Positions 1-5,190 of a stretch of 5,242 nt of DNA are shown here, in pieces (position 1 is the first letter of the stretch; the number at the start of each line of letters is the position of its first letter). The notes under the pieces were generated by a model. That model was given only the letters and a program-made list of their open reading frames with translations, was not told the origin of the DNA and made no database searches. Source of the DNA: a bacterium (GTDB taxonomy: Bacteria; RBG-13-66-14); contig JAPLSK010000338.1 of NCBI GenBank assembly GCA_026398675.1, positions 1-5,242 on the forward strand. Direction: 5' to 3'. Both the position numbers and the translations under genes were made by a program.

Positions 1-1
1 C

Positions 2-259
2 CGGGAGGAGTTGAACAAGCTCGACATCGAGAAATCTCAAAAAGAGGTCGTGAATCTCCTGAGGATGTTCGTGGTCCGCATCTACGTCTGCCAAAAAGAA
101 AAGCGCGGCTCGAAGACCGCGCACCTGAAAATCCACTGGAATCCCGTACTTATAAACAAAGAGAGCCTGGAATCAGGCTCTACTGTTGGTATAGGTGGCA
201 GCGGCACGGGGAATCGAACCCCGGTTGCATGGCTGAGAACCACGCGTCCTAACCACTAG
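2..259 (+). CDS. C-terminal fragment, probable serine site-specific recombinase (partial at window edge)
   Basis: The frame is open from the first bases of the window (R-E-E-L-N-K-L-D...) to a TAG at 257-259, so the gene very likely begins outside. A TTG at 11 could be called as a start, but it has no reason to be one. The first 50 or so residues look like the end of a large serine recombinase: a charged helix (ELNKLDIEKSQKEVVNLL), then a basic beta segment with VVRIYVC and, after a short loop, LKIHWNP. This resembles the 'lv.rI.v......i.IhW' tail of that family. The last 30 or so residues only translate the terminator and tRNA-Glu in antisense, so the true domain ends near residue 50 and the native stop may have been lost or altered. 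Base composition is richer in A than in the genes downstream, which fits a mobile element next to a tRNA. The family call rests on a short stretch and is tentative. Confidence 0.45.
   Translation, partial: REELNKLDIEKSQKEVVNLLRMFVVRIYVCQKEKRGSKTAHLKIHWNPVLINKESLESGSTVGIGGSGTGNRTPVAWLRTTRPNH
151..181 (-). terminator. Rho-independent terminator after tRNA-Glu
   Basis: Read on the minus strand, a perfect 8-bp stem AGAGCCTG/CAGGCTCT with loop ATTC (181-162) is followed by a T-rich tract, CTTTGTTTATA (161-151). It starts 15 bases after the encoded CCA of tRNA-Glu and is placed to end the tRNA transcript. On the + strand there is no T tract after the stem, so it should not serve the recombinase fragment. 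Confidence 0.7.
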
Positions 260-270
260 ACGATGCCGCC
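196..270 (-). tRNA. tRNA-Glu, anticodon CTC
   Basis: This is a complete 75-base cloverleaf including an encoded CCA (198-196). The acceptor stem GGCGGCA pairs with TGCCGCT (a G-U pair at 1:72). The D arm is GTCTAGTGGTTAGGAC, the anticodon stem CGTGG/CCATG, the loop TTCTCAG with CTC at 237-235, the variable loop CAAC, and the T arm CGGGG-TTCGATT-CCCCG. The discriminator is G, as is usual for tRNA-Glu. It has its own promoter just upstream and a terminator just downstream, so it can be expressed as a single unit. It reads GAG, the major Glu codon expected in a GC-rich genome. The recombinase-like frame on the other strand converges on its 3' end. Confidence 0.96.
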
Positions 271-281
271 AGAGCAACGCC

Positions 282-311
282 TTTGTAACTTAAACGGGCC
301 GGTCTTGTCAA
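282..311 (-). promoter_or_regulatory. Sigma70-type promoter for tRNA-Glu
   Basis: On the minus strand a perfect TTGACA (311-306) is followed, after 18 bases, by TACAAA (287-282; 4 of 6 to TATAAT). Initiation about 7 bases further would give a leader of only a few bases before the tRNA 5' end at 270. The position directly before a stable RNA gene makes this convincing despite the imperfect -10. Confidence 0.6.
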
Positions 312-315
312 CTCC

Positions 316-370
316 TTTTGCCGGGGGCATAACTCGGTTCGCCGGGGGCGTAGCTCGGTTCGCTCGGTTC
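316..370 (+). repeat. Repeat family B, tandem copy (B1)
   Basis: Core TTTTGCCGGGGGCATAACTCG is followed by GGTTC. A 21-base unit at 320-340 is repeated at 341-361 with two differences (CATAACT against CGTAGCT), and a partial third GCTCGGTTC follows at 362-370. The same core occurs at 3263-3300 (other strand) and at 3784-3816. It lies in the 189-base spacer between the two tRNA genes, where I see no coding sequence. Confidence 0.75.
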
Positions 371-399
371 ACGCGTCGGTCGCGTGCGTCGGGAAGGGG

Positions 400-419
400 C
401 AAGGGGCTTAAGCCCCTTG
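400..419 (+). repeat. Palindromic repeat family A, copy 1
   Basis: Perfect 20-base palindrome CAAGGGGCTTAAGCCCCTTG. It differs from the other copies by a compensated pair of changes at the centre (CTTAAG for TTTAAA), which keeps the palindrome intact. It is flanked by GG on the left and TCTG on the right, the same asymmetric flank (GGCAAGGGG...CCCCTTGTCT) found at the other copies, but here in + orientation. Confidence 0.85.
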
Positions 420-459
420 TCTGAGTGTATAGGACACTGCCCGGCCCGCTTCGGCCTCT

Positions 460-533
460 TGGCTGGGGCGGATGGATTCGAACCACCGTAAGCAAATCCA
501 GAGTCTGCTGTCCTGCCACTAGACGACGCCCCA
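460..533 (-). tRNA. tRNA-Gln, anticodon CTG
   Basis: This is a complete 74-base cloverleaf with encoded CCA (462-460). The acceptor TGGGGCG pairs fully with CGCCCCA, giving the U1-A72 pair that is characteristic of tRNA-Gln. The D arm is GTCTAGTGGCAGGAC, the anticodon stem GCAGA/TTTGC, the loop CTCTGGA with CTG at 501-499, the variable loop TTAC, and the T arm GGTGG-TTCGAAT-CCATC. The discriminator is G. It is transcribed toward tRNA-Glu, whose 5' end is 189 bases further on. No clear T-tract terminator follows it, so read-through into tRNA-Glu is possible. Confidence 0.96.
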
Positions 534-543
534 GGAGGGGAGA

Positions 544-573
544 AGCCTAGCACAAAGCTGGGGTGGGAATCAA
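544..573 (-). promoter_or_regulatory. Possible promoter for tRNA-Gln
   Basis: On the minus strand TTGATT (573-568; 4 of 6 to TTGACA) is separated by 18 bases from TAGGCT (549-544), which is preceded by TG one base upstream (extended -10). Initiation would fall a few bases before the tRNA 5' end at 533. The -35 overlaps the stop codon of the lipoprotein gene. The hexamers are weak, so the tRNA could instead be read from the upstream gene. Confidence 0.3.
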
Positions 574-1175
574 CCCGCGAGCGGCGCCTTTACCTCCGCC
601 CCGGTCATCTCGAAGGACGCCAGCACGGCGTCCAGTTCCCCCATCAGGCTCTTCCAGTCCTTCTGCGACGCGGCGAATTGGATACCGCAGAGCGTCTGCC
701 CCTTGACCAGCGTCCAGTCCCAGGCGCGCCACGGCGTATCCTCGACGTTGAAGGTGAACTCGACGCGGACGGCCTTGATACCGGAGAGGTCCACCTGCTC
801 CCGTCCCACCTCCGTCATATCGGGGAAAGACGGTTCCAGCTCCCAGAGCTTGTCCTCCAGGGCCAGGTCGCGGTCCTCCACGGTGAGCTCCTGCCCTCGG
901 TTCTGGCAGAAGACCGACAGGTAGGCCCCGGTCTTGGGCGAGAGGAGCATGGCGGTGTCGGAGTCGTTGGCCGGGTCCTGGATGAGCTCGCCATCGTCCC
1001 AGAGGTCGTTGGCGACGCTGAAGGTGACGCCGAATCGCTCCAGGTTGACGTCGCGGCGCGCGGGCGCGGTCACGACCTCCCCGCCGTCGGTGCCATCGGA
1101 CGGTGCCTTCTCCTCCCCGCAGGCGAGGGGGATGAGGCAGACCAGTGCTATAAGGAACCAAACATGTTTCCGCAT
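570..1175 (-). CDS. Putative lipoprotein with PsbP/DcrB-like domain
   Basis: This 201-residue protein has no known specific function. Residues 1-19 form a signal sequence (RKH, hydrophobic FLIALVCLI, then PLAC) ending in Cys19-Gly20, which suggests a lipoprotein, although Pro rather than Leu/Val sits at -3. A Gly/Glu/Asp-rich linker follows to about residue 45. From there to 192 the pattern matches the PsbP/Mog1/DcrB-like fold: 'GVTFSV..DLW', a self-contained 'AMLLSPKTGAYLSVF', a helix, 'VDLSGIKAVRVEF', and a final helix 'LMGELDAVLASFEM'. The start at 1175 is chosen over an in-frame TTG at 1199 because a strong AGGAGGT (1187-1181) sits 5 bases before the ATG and because only this start gives a proper signal peptide. 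It ends in TGA. It follows the protease by 72 bases and may be the last protein gene of the operon. The fold call is by pattern only. Confidence 0.8.
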   Translation of the reverse strand: MRKHVWFLIALVCLIPLACGEEKAPSDGTDGGEVVTAPARRDVNLERFGVTFSVANDLWDDGELIQDPANDSDTAMLLSPKTGAYLSVFCQNRGQELTVEDRDLALEDKLWELEPSFPDMTEVGREQVDLSGIKAVRVEFTFNVEDTPWRAWDWTLVKGQTLCGIQFAASQKDWKSLMGELDAVLASFEMTGAEVKAPLAG

Positions 1176-1196
1176 TTTCGACCTCCTGGATGGAGA

Positions 1197-1216
1197 CAAG
1201 GGGTTTAAACCCCTTG
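1197..1216 (-). repeat. Palindromic repeat family A, copy 2
   Basis: Perfect palindrome CAAGGGGTTTAAACCCCTTG, extended one base on each side by A/T (1196-1217). On the minus strand it is followed by TCTCCAT and then, after a few bases, by the ribosome binding site of the lipoprotein gene. It lies in the 72-base gap after the protease stop. The transcript would form a 10-bp hairpin in the leader, but no T tract follows, so an intrinsic terminator is not supported. Confidence 0.85.
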
Positions 1217-1247
1217 TTCCACCCCTTGCCTTAAAAAATGGAGAGGA

Positions 1248-3251
1248 TCAGCGGGCGATCACGAAACGCTGTAGTGAGCCAGCCCCGCTCGTTTTATCGG
1301 TGAGCTCCGCCAGGTATACCCCCGGAGCCAGGCCGTCGGTCGTCAGGGTGACCGTCTCCCGTCCGGCGGCGTGCTCTCCGGAGTAGGGTCGGGCCACGCG
1401 TCGGCCCGCGAGATCATAGACCGTGAGCTCCACTCGGGCGTCTATGGGGAACATCAACACGAAGTTCACCACGCCGTCGGCGGGGGAGGGGTAAGGATGG
1501 CCGAGCACCGCCCGCGGCGTGGGCATTCCCTGGCCGTAGACGAGCGTCTCCGGCCCGCGGGAGAGCTCCCCGCCCCCGGAAACGAGGGCCACGACGCGGT
1601 AGGCGTACTGTCTGCCCCACTCGACCTCGCGGTCCAGGTAGGGGCCCGTCGCGACGGAATCCGTGTTCAACGGCTCCCATAAACCCAAGTCCACCTTCCT
1701 GTAGAGGCGGTATCCCTCCACGAGGTCGGACCGGGTGAGCGTCCAGTACGCCAGGACGCCGTCGGCATCCTGGGTAAGGCCGAAATCGGTGAACCGCAGG
1801 CCGGCCTGCATCGCCAACAGGGCCAAAAGGCACTGAAGCCGGCCGTAGCCCGCGTAGTTGTCCTTGCCCGCCTCGCCCAGGTCCAGGGCGGAGAGCTCCA
1901 GGTAGTCCTTCACCTCCTGGGGCGTCAGTGAGGGGTCGGCCTGGAGCAAGAGGGCGACGGCCCCCGCCACGTGGGGCGTGGACATGGAGGTGCCCTCCAT
2001 GTTGATGTAGCCCCCCCGGCGGCCGTCTATGCTCTTGATGCCCTCGCCGGGATTGACCGTCCCGCCCGGCGCGCAGATGTCCGGCTTGATGCAGCCCGGC
2101 GGGTAGGGCCAGTCGTCGTAGGGCGGGTCGAAGGCCCACTCCACGGGGCCGATGCTGGAAAAGAAGGAGACCCCGTCCGCGCTCTCGGTGGCGCCGACGG
2201 TGATTATCTCCGGCACATCGCCCGGGGTGCGGATGTTATCGGGCGGGGGGTACTGCTCCGTCTTGTCGCCCTCGTTCCCCGCCGCGGCCACTATCACCGC
2301 GCCCAGCTCCAGGGTGGTCCGGCACACATCGCGCCATAGCGGCTGGTTGTGGGTCTGATTCTGGTACCAGCCGAAGCTCAGGTTGAGGACGTCGGCGCCC
2401 ATCTCCACCGCGTAGTCCATCCCGTCCCAGGTGATGTATTCCGTGCCGCGCCCGGTGTCGGAGAAGACCTTCACTGCCATGATGCGGGCGTCGGGGGCCA
2501 CGCCGGTCTGGGACCCGGCGCTGCCGTCGCCGGCCACGATGCCCGCCACGTGGCTCCCGTGGCCGTCCTCGGGACCTAGCACGGTGCCGTCGTCGTAGTA
2601 GAAGTCCCAGCCGTTGACGTCGTCAACGTAGCCGTTGGCGTCGTCGTCGAGGCCGTTGCCCGGAATCTCGCCCAGATTGACCCAGGGGTGATCGGCCAGG
2701 TCGGGGTGCTCGAAGTCGCAGCCGGTGTCCACCACGGCCACCACCACCCCGTCGCCGGTGTAGCCGTAGGGCGCGTCCCAGACAAGCGGGGCCTCCACGC
2801 GGCTCACGTTCCAGGTGATGTCGGCGGAGGAACACAGGGCGTCGTCGGTGGTGGAGCAGAGGGCGACGCGGTCCACGCCGGGAAGGTCGGCCAGCTCCCG
2901 GGCGATTTCGGCCGTAACCCGGGCCCCCACGGCGTTCAATAGAACGAGGGGCCGGATGTCCTCCGCCAGCCCCGGCGCCTCGGCCTGGTAGAGGAAATCG
3001 AGGACCGGCGACTGGGACCGCCCGCACATCTCTTCGAGGAGGGCCCACCGGGCGGCCCGCCGTTCTTCGGGGGCGAGGGCTGTTGCGTAACGGTCCAGGT
3101 GAAGGTCGGCGGGGCGCTCGGCGAGCACGACCACCACGGGCGTGAGCGAGGCCGGATCGCGGTCGAGCTCCGCCTCGAGAGAGGGGTCGAGGGTGCCGGC
3201 GGCCAGGGCCGTCGCCGTCAGAAGTTGAAGGATGACAATCCGCACGCGCAT
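1248..3251 (-). CDS. Exported subtilisin-family (S8) serine protease with C-terminal FlgD/T9SS-like domain
   Basis: This 667-residue peptidase acts outside the cytoplasm. A signal peptide spans about 1-19 (MRVRIVILQLLTATALAAG). Residues 35-135 look like an I9-type propeptide ('PVVVVLAERP', 'ELADLPGVDRVAL'). The catalytic domain is about 160-480 and has the full triad: Asp175 in VAVVDTGCD, His231 in DGHGSHVAG, Ser422 in GTSMSTPHVAG, with oxyanion Asn326 in AAAGNEG. An acidic loop at 200-217 (GLDDDANGYVDDVNGWDF) is typical of calcium-binding S8 enzymes. Residues 485-572 read like a fibronectin-III-like module (EGYRLYRK, YAYRVVAL). Residues 580-667 (HPYPSPADG, LTVYDLAGRRV, LAPGVYLAEL, RFVIAR) resemble the FlgD-like or type IX-like sorting domain that ends many secreted proteins in FCB and related phyla. 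The start lacks a clear Shine-Dalgarno, but the signal peptide fixes it. It ends in TGA. It lies 31 bases after the C_GCAxxG gene. The substrate cannot be inferred. Confidence 0.93.
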   Translation of the reverse strand: MRVRIVILQLLTATALAAGTLDPSLEAELDRDPASLTPVVVVLAERPADLHLDRYATALAPEERRAARWALLEEMCGRSQSPVLDFLYQAEAPGLAEDIRPLVLLNAVGARVTAEIARELADLPGVDRVALCSTTDDALCSSADITWNVSRVEAPLVWDAPYGYTGDGVVVAVVDTGCDFEHPDLADHPWVNLGEIPGNGLDDDANGYVDDVNGWDFYYDDGTVLGPEDGHGSHVAGIVAGDGSAGSQTGVAPDARIMAVKVFSDTGRGTEYITWDGMDYAVEMGADVLNLSFGWYQNQTHNQPLWRDVCRTTLELGAVIVAAAGNEGDKTEQYPPPDNIRTPGDVPEIITVGATESADGVSFFSSIGPVEWAFDPPYDDWPYPPGCIKPDICAPGGTVNPGEGIKSIDGRRGGYINMEGTSMSTPHVAGAVALLLQADPSLTPQEVKDYLELSALDLGEAGKDNYAGYGRLQCLLALLAMQAGLRFTDFGLTQDADGVLAYWTLTRSDLVEGYRLYRKVDLGLWEPLNTDSVATGPYLDREVEWGRQYAYRVVALVSGGGELSRGPETLVYGQGMPTPRAVLGHPYPSPADGVVNFVLMFPIDARVELTVYDLAGRRVARPYSGEHAAGRETVTLTTDGLAPGVYLAELTDKTSGAGSLQRFVIAR

Positions 3252-3262
3252 GACGACTCAAT

Positions 3263-3300
3263 CCGAACCGAGCTTTAGCGAGTTATGCCCCCGGCAAAAG
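3263..3300 (-). repeat. Repeat family B, copy 3, overlapping a gene end
   Basis: On the minus strand the core CTTTTGCCGGGGGCATAACTC (21 bases with its first C) continues GCTAAAGCTCGGTTCGG, nearly the same as the copies at 316-340 and 3784-3816. It covers the last codons (L-L-P-G-A) and TAA of the C_GCAxxG gene and most of the 31-base gap before the protease. Confidence 0.75.
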
Positions 3301-3753
3301 GATGACCTCGGCGCCCAGACGCGCGGCCAGCTCCACCGCGGGGACGCACTTCAGTTCCTGGACGTTGAGCTCCACGAACCTGCGCCGCCCCTCCTTGTCG
3401 GCGAGGTCCACCCCGGTGATGTCCGCGCAGAGGGCGGACCCCATCCGCTTCACGAAGTCTTCCACCACTGGCGCGGATAGCCTGTAGGCCTCCTCCTTCG
3501 CCTCCCGGTCCTTGTAAACTTTGGGGCCTTTCAGCATCCCCAGCGCCATGACCGCGCCCGTCAGCGCACCGCAGGTCAGGCCCGCGCGGGCGGTTCCGGC
3601 GCCAAAGGGGGCGGCCAGGGCGAGGTAGTCCAGCGGGTCGCCGTCGGCCAGCTCCAACAGCGCCGACATGACGGCCATGGTGCAGTTGTAGCCTTCCTCG
3701 GCGAAAAGCTCGCGGGCCCGGTCCACCGCCCGCACGACCTTCTCCTCATCCAT
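3283..3753 (-). CDS. C_GCAxxG_C_C family putative redox protein
   Basis: This 156-residue protein has no signal peptide and is therefore probably cytoplasmic. It shows the four-cysteine layout of the C_GCAxxG_C_C family: Cys24 in GYNC, Cys61 in LTCGALTGAVMALG, Cys109 in SALCADITG, and Cys136 in ELKCVPAV. In this protein the central motif reads C-G-A-x-x-G. The family is described as putatively redox-active or metal-binding, and the domain also occurs in split-Soret cytochromes, but its reaction is unknown. The ATG at 3753 is preferred because AGAGG sits 6 bases before it; the open frame runs further upstream (to 4131), but only through repeat DNA and the antisense of the cytochrome gene. The last five residues and stop come from a dispersed repeat, so the native C-terminus may have been altered. 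It sits 77 bases after the multiheme cytochrome gene, a redox context that fits. Confidence 0.85.
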   Translation of the reverse strand: MDEEKVVRAVDRARELFAEEGYNCTMAVMSALLELADGDPLDYLALAAPFGAGTARAGLTCGALTGAVMALGMLKGPKVYKDREAKEEAYRLSAPVVEDFVKRMGSALCADITGVDLADKEGRRRFVELNVQELKCVPAVELAARLGAEVILLPGA

Positions 3754-3776
3754 CGGCAACCTCTGAAAAATGGAGA

Positions 3777-3826
3777 CAAGGGGTTTTGCCAGGGGCATAG
3801 CTCGCTTTGCTCGGTTAAACCCCTTG
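3777..3826 (-). repeat. Palindrome A, copy 3, interrupted by a family B element
   Basis: The left arm CAAGGGGTTT (3777-3786) and right arm TTAAACCCCTTG (3815-3826) together restore the family A palindrome, but about 28-30 bases of family B (TTTTGCCAGGGGCATAGCTC onward, 3784-3816) sit at its centre. A two-base TT is present on both sides, as expected of a small target duplication, although TT runs make this ambiguous. The arms could still pair as the stem of a large hairpin. The element fills the gap between the cytochrome and C_GCAxxG genes. Confidence 0.75.
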
Positions 3827-3830
3827 CCTT

Positions 3831-5135
3831 CTAGTGGTTGATGAGCTCCGCGTCCCGGGAAAAGCTGAAGTCGTCGTCGTAGCCCGGTTTGTGGCATTGG
3901 GCGCAGACGCGCGCCTCGACCGCGGGCGGCCGCTCGCCCGACGGGTGCTCCGCCGGGGTCTCGTGGCACATCTGGCAGCCGACCTCGGTGAGGTCCGGCG
4001 TGAGCTCGACGCTGCCGAAGCCGCCGGGCCGGCCGAAGCCCGTGGAGTGGCACCGGATGCACTCCAGGTTCCGGTCGTCCCCCGTGGCGACGAGGGACTC
4101 CCAGGCGTGGGCGTGGGGGGTGGAGGACCACTGGGCGTACTGGTCCGCGTGGCAGGCGCCGCAGTAATCCGCCCCGTGCCAGGCGTACTCGCCTTCGGGC
4201 TTGTAGAAGCGCTCCAGCCAGTCCGCGTACCGTTCCTGTTCGTAGGCCAGGATGACGGCGCGCGTCGCCGGGTCCACCTCGAGCACCTCGCCGTCCACGG
4301 GGATCGCCTCGTAGGATACCAGCCGCCCGAGGGTGTCGGGGTCGAGACTCAGCCGGACGACGCCCACGTAGCGCCCCTTCCGGCCGGGCCAGACGATGGG
4401 TGTCGTGTAGGAGAGCTCCGGCTCCCGCCGGAAGAGCCCCGAATGACCGCCGCCGACCAGGTCCACCTGGGGGAAATTTTCCGCGATTTCCACCTCGCCG
4501 GGCACGCCCAGATGCGAAAGAACGATGACGATGTCGCAGCCCGCCGCCTGGAGACTCGCAACCGCCTCCCGCAGCGGCTCCCGCCAGTCCGACACCCCGT
4601 AGCCCAACGCGGCCAGGTCGGGGCCGGTGGCGAAACAGTCGGGGTGAATCACCGCCGCGAGGCCGACCTTCACCCCGCCGCGTTCCAGGATGAGCGTCGC
4701 CGGGAAGGGGGGCCGGTCTTTCTCCAGGGGGGTTAGGTTGGCGCAGGCGAAGGGGAGCTCCCCCAGGAGCCGGGCCGGCGTCATCTCTCCGCCCAACAGG
4801 TCCTGGTCGCCCAGGGCGATGAGGTCGTAGGCGGCCAAAAGGTATACGTCAAGCACCGCCTCCGCCTTGCGGGGCTTGTCGTCCACGCCGAAGAGGTCCC
4901 CGGTGTCCACGAGAATCAGGTCGGGGTCCTCTTCGCGCAGGCTTTTAATCAGGCTGGCTCTCTCCGCCAGCCCGCCCAACCGGTTGGCCGGTCACCCACA
5001 GGTGGCCAGCTCCCCCCAGGTGTCGCTGGTGACGACGACGGTCAGCACGGGGCCGTCGTCCGTCACGGTGGCGATGACCAGGGAGAGCGCCGCGGTCAGG
5101 GCTAGAGCGGCGATCACGATGAGCGGTTTGGTCAT
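3831..5135 (-). CDS. Predicted selenoprotein: metallophosphatase-like domain fused to tetraheme cytochrome c
   Basis: This is a 434-residue protein if UGA at 4994-4992 is read as selenocysteine (Sec48). It has a signal peptide or anchor at 5-24 (LIVIAALALTAALSLVIATV), then VVVTSDTWGELATCG-Sec-PANRLGGL, and a 5'-nucleotidase-like domain to about 290. That domain is degenerate: the usual DxH is D38-T-W40, GNH(E/D) is GDQD (109-112) and GHxH is GHSG (230-233), while D77/D80 (VDTGD) and His208 (LSHLG) remain. Phosphatase activity is therefore doubtful. The C-terminal part resembles cytochrome c554 and has four heme sites: CGACH 325-329, CIRCH 359-363, CQMCH 387-391, CAQCH 411-415, with extra His at 341, 343 and 397. 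Heme attachment needs export, so the start must include the signal peptide. The TTG at 4979 would lose it. The ATG has no strong ribosome binding site but follows a good promoter. It ends in TAG. The alternative is a nonsense mutation or base error in a Cys codon. Confidence 0.8.
4950..4994 (-). promoter_or_regulatory. Sec-type UGA codon and candidate bacterial SECIS hairpin
   Basis: UGA is at 4994-4992. Downstream, CGGGCTGGC (4974-4966) pairs with GCCAGCCTG (4958-4950) in 9 bp including one G-U, closing the 7-base loop GGAGAGA (4965-4959). The loop begins 26 bases after UGA and starts with GG. Bacterial SECIS elements lie inside the coding region, with an apical loop roughly 16-37 bases after UGA and a G among the first two loop bases, so geometry and loop both fit. 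The caution is that these codons also encode a conserved GGLAERAS segment in GC-rich DNA, so a hairpin could arise by chance. A competing short hairpin (CCAA-CCGG-TTGG, 4987-4976) lies nearer the UGA. Confidence 0.65.
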
Positions 5136-5163
5136 GGTGATACCAAAAAGGAGCCTCGGCCCC

Positions 5164-5190
5164 ATTATACTACGCCGGAGACAGAGACAA
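5164..5190 (-). promoter_or_regulatory. Promoter of the selenoprotein gene or whole operon
   Basis: On the minus strand there is a perfect TATAAT (5169-5164) with a TTGTCT -35-like hexamer (5190-5185; 4 of 6) 15 bases upstream. Initiation near 5157 leaves a leader of about 22 bases before the ATG at 5135. The -35 lies in the TTGTCT flank of palindrome copy 4. No other comparably good promoter is visible before the next three minus-strand genes. Confidence 0.6.

Noticed and set aside
256..553. Minus-strand open frames of 81 and 87 codons across the tRNA region
   Set aside because: They overlap both tRNA genes and the repeats, and their translations are typical tRNA and repeat read-through without any domain.
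547..1161. 204-codon minus-strand frame overlapping the lipoprotein gene
   Set aside because: It is Arg/Gly-rich, lacks any motif, and competes with a frame that has a strong ribosome binding site, signal peptide and recognisable fold pattern.
1197..1216. Palindrome copy 2 as an intrinsic terminator of the protease gene
   Set aside because: The hairpin is strong, but neither strand has the following T tract, and copies lie just upstream of start codons as often as after stops.
1414..2139. 241-codon minus-strand frame, and another at 2623-3261, inside the protease region
   Set aside because: Both are frame shadows of the protease, which carries the complete S8 triad in a single uninterrupted frame.
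316..3816. CRISPR array made of the repeated palindromes
   Set aside because: Copies are far apart, irregularly spaced, flank genes and have no spacer-like units or cas genes.
3754..4131. Upstream extension of the C_GCAxxG gene to a 282-residue product
   Set aside because: The extra part translates the palindrome/B repeat and an out-of-frame shadow of the cytochrome gene. ATG 3753 has AGAGG at proper spacing and matches the usual family start.
3834..4736. 300-codon open frame on the + strand
   Set aside because: It is the antisense of the phosphatase-cytochrome gene in GC-rich DNA; its product is a low-complexity Arg/Gly/Val/Ala sequence with no recognisable domain, while the minus frame has CxxCH motifs and domain structure.
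4992..4994. UGA read as Trp or Gly through an alternative genetic code
   Set aside because: Two neighbouring genes end naturally at UGA, the window is GC-rich, unlike known Trp/Gly-UGA lineages, and Cys, not Trp or Gly, is the residue expected at this position.
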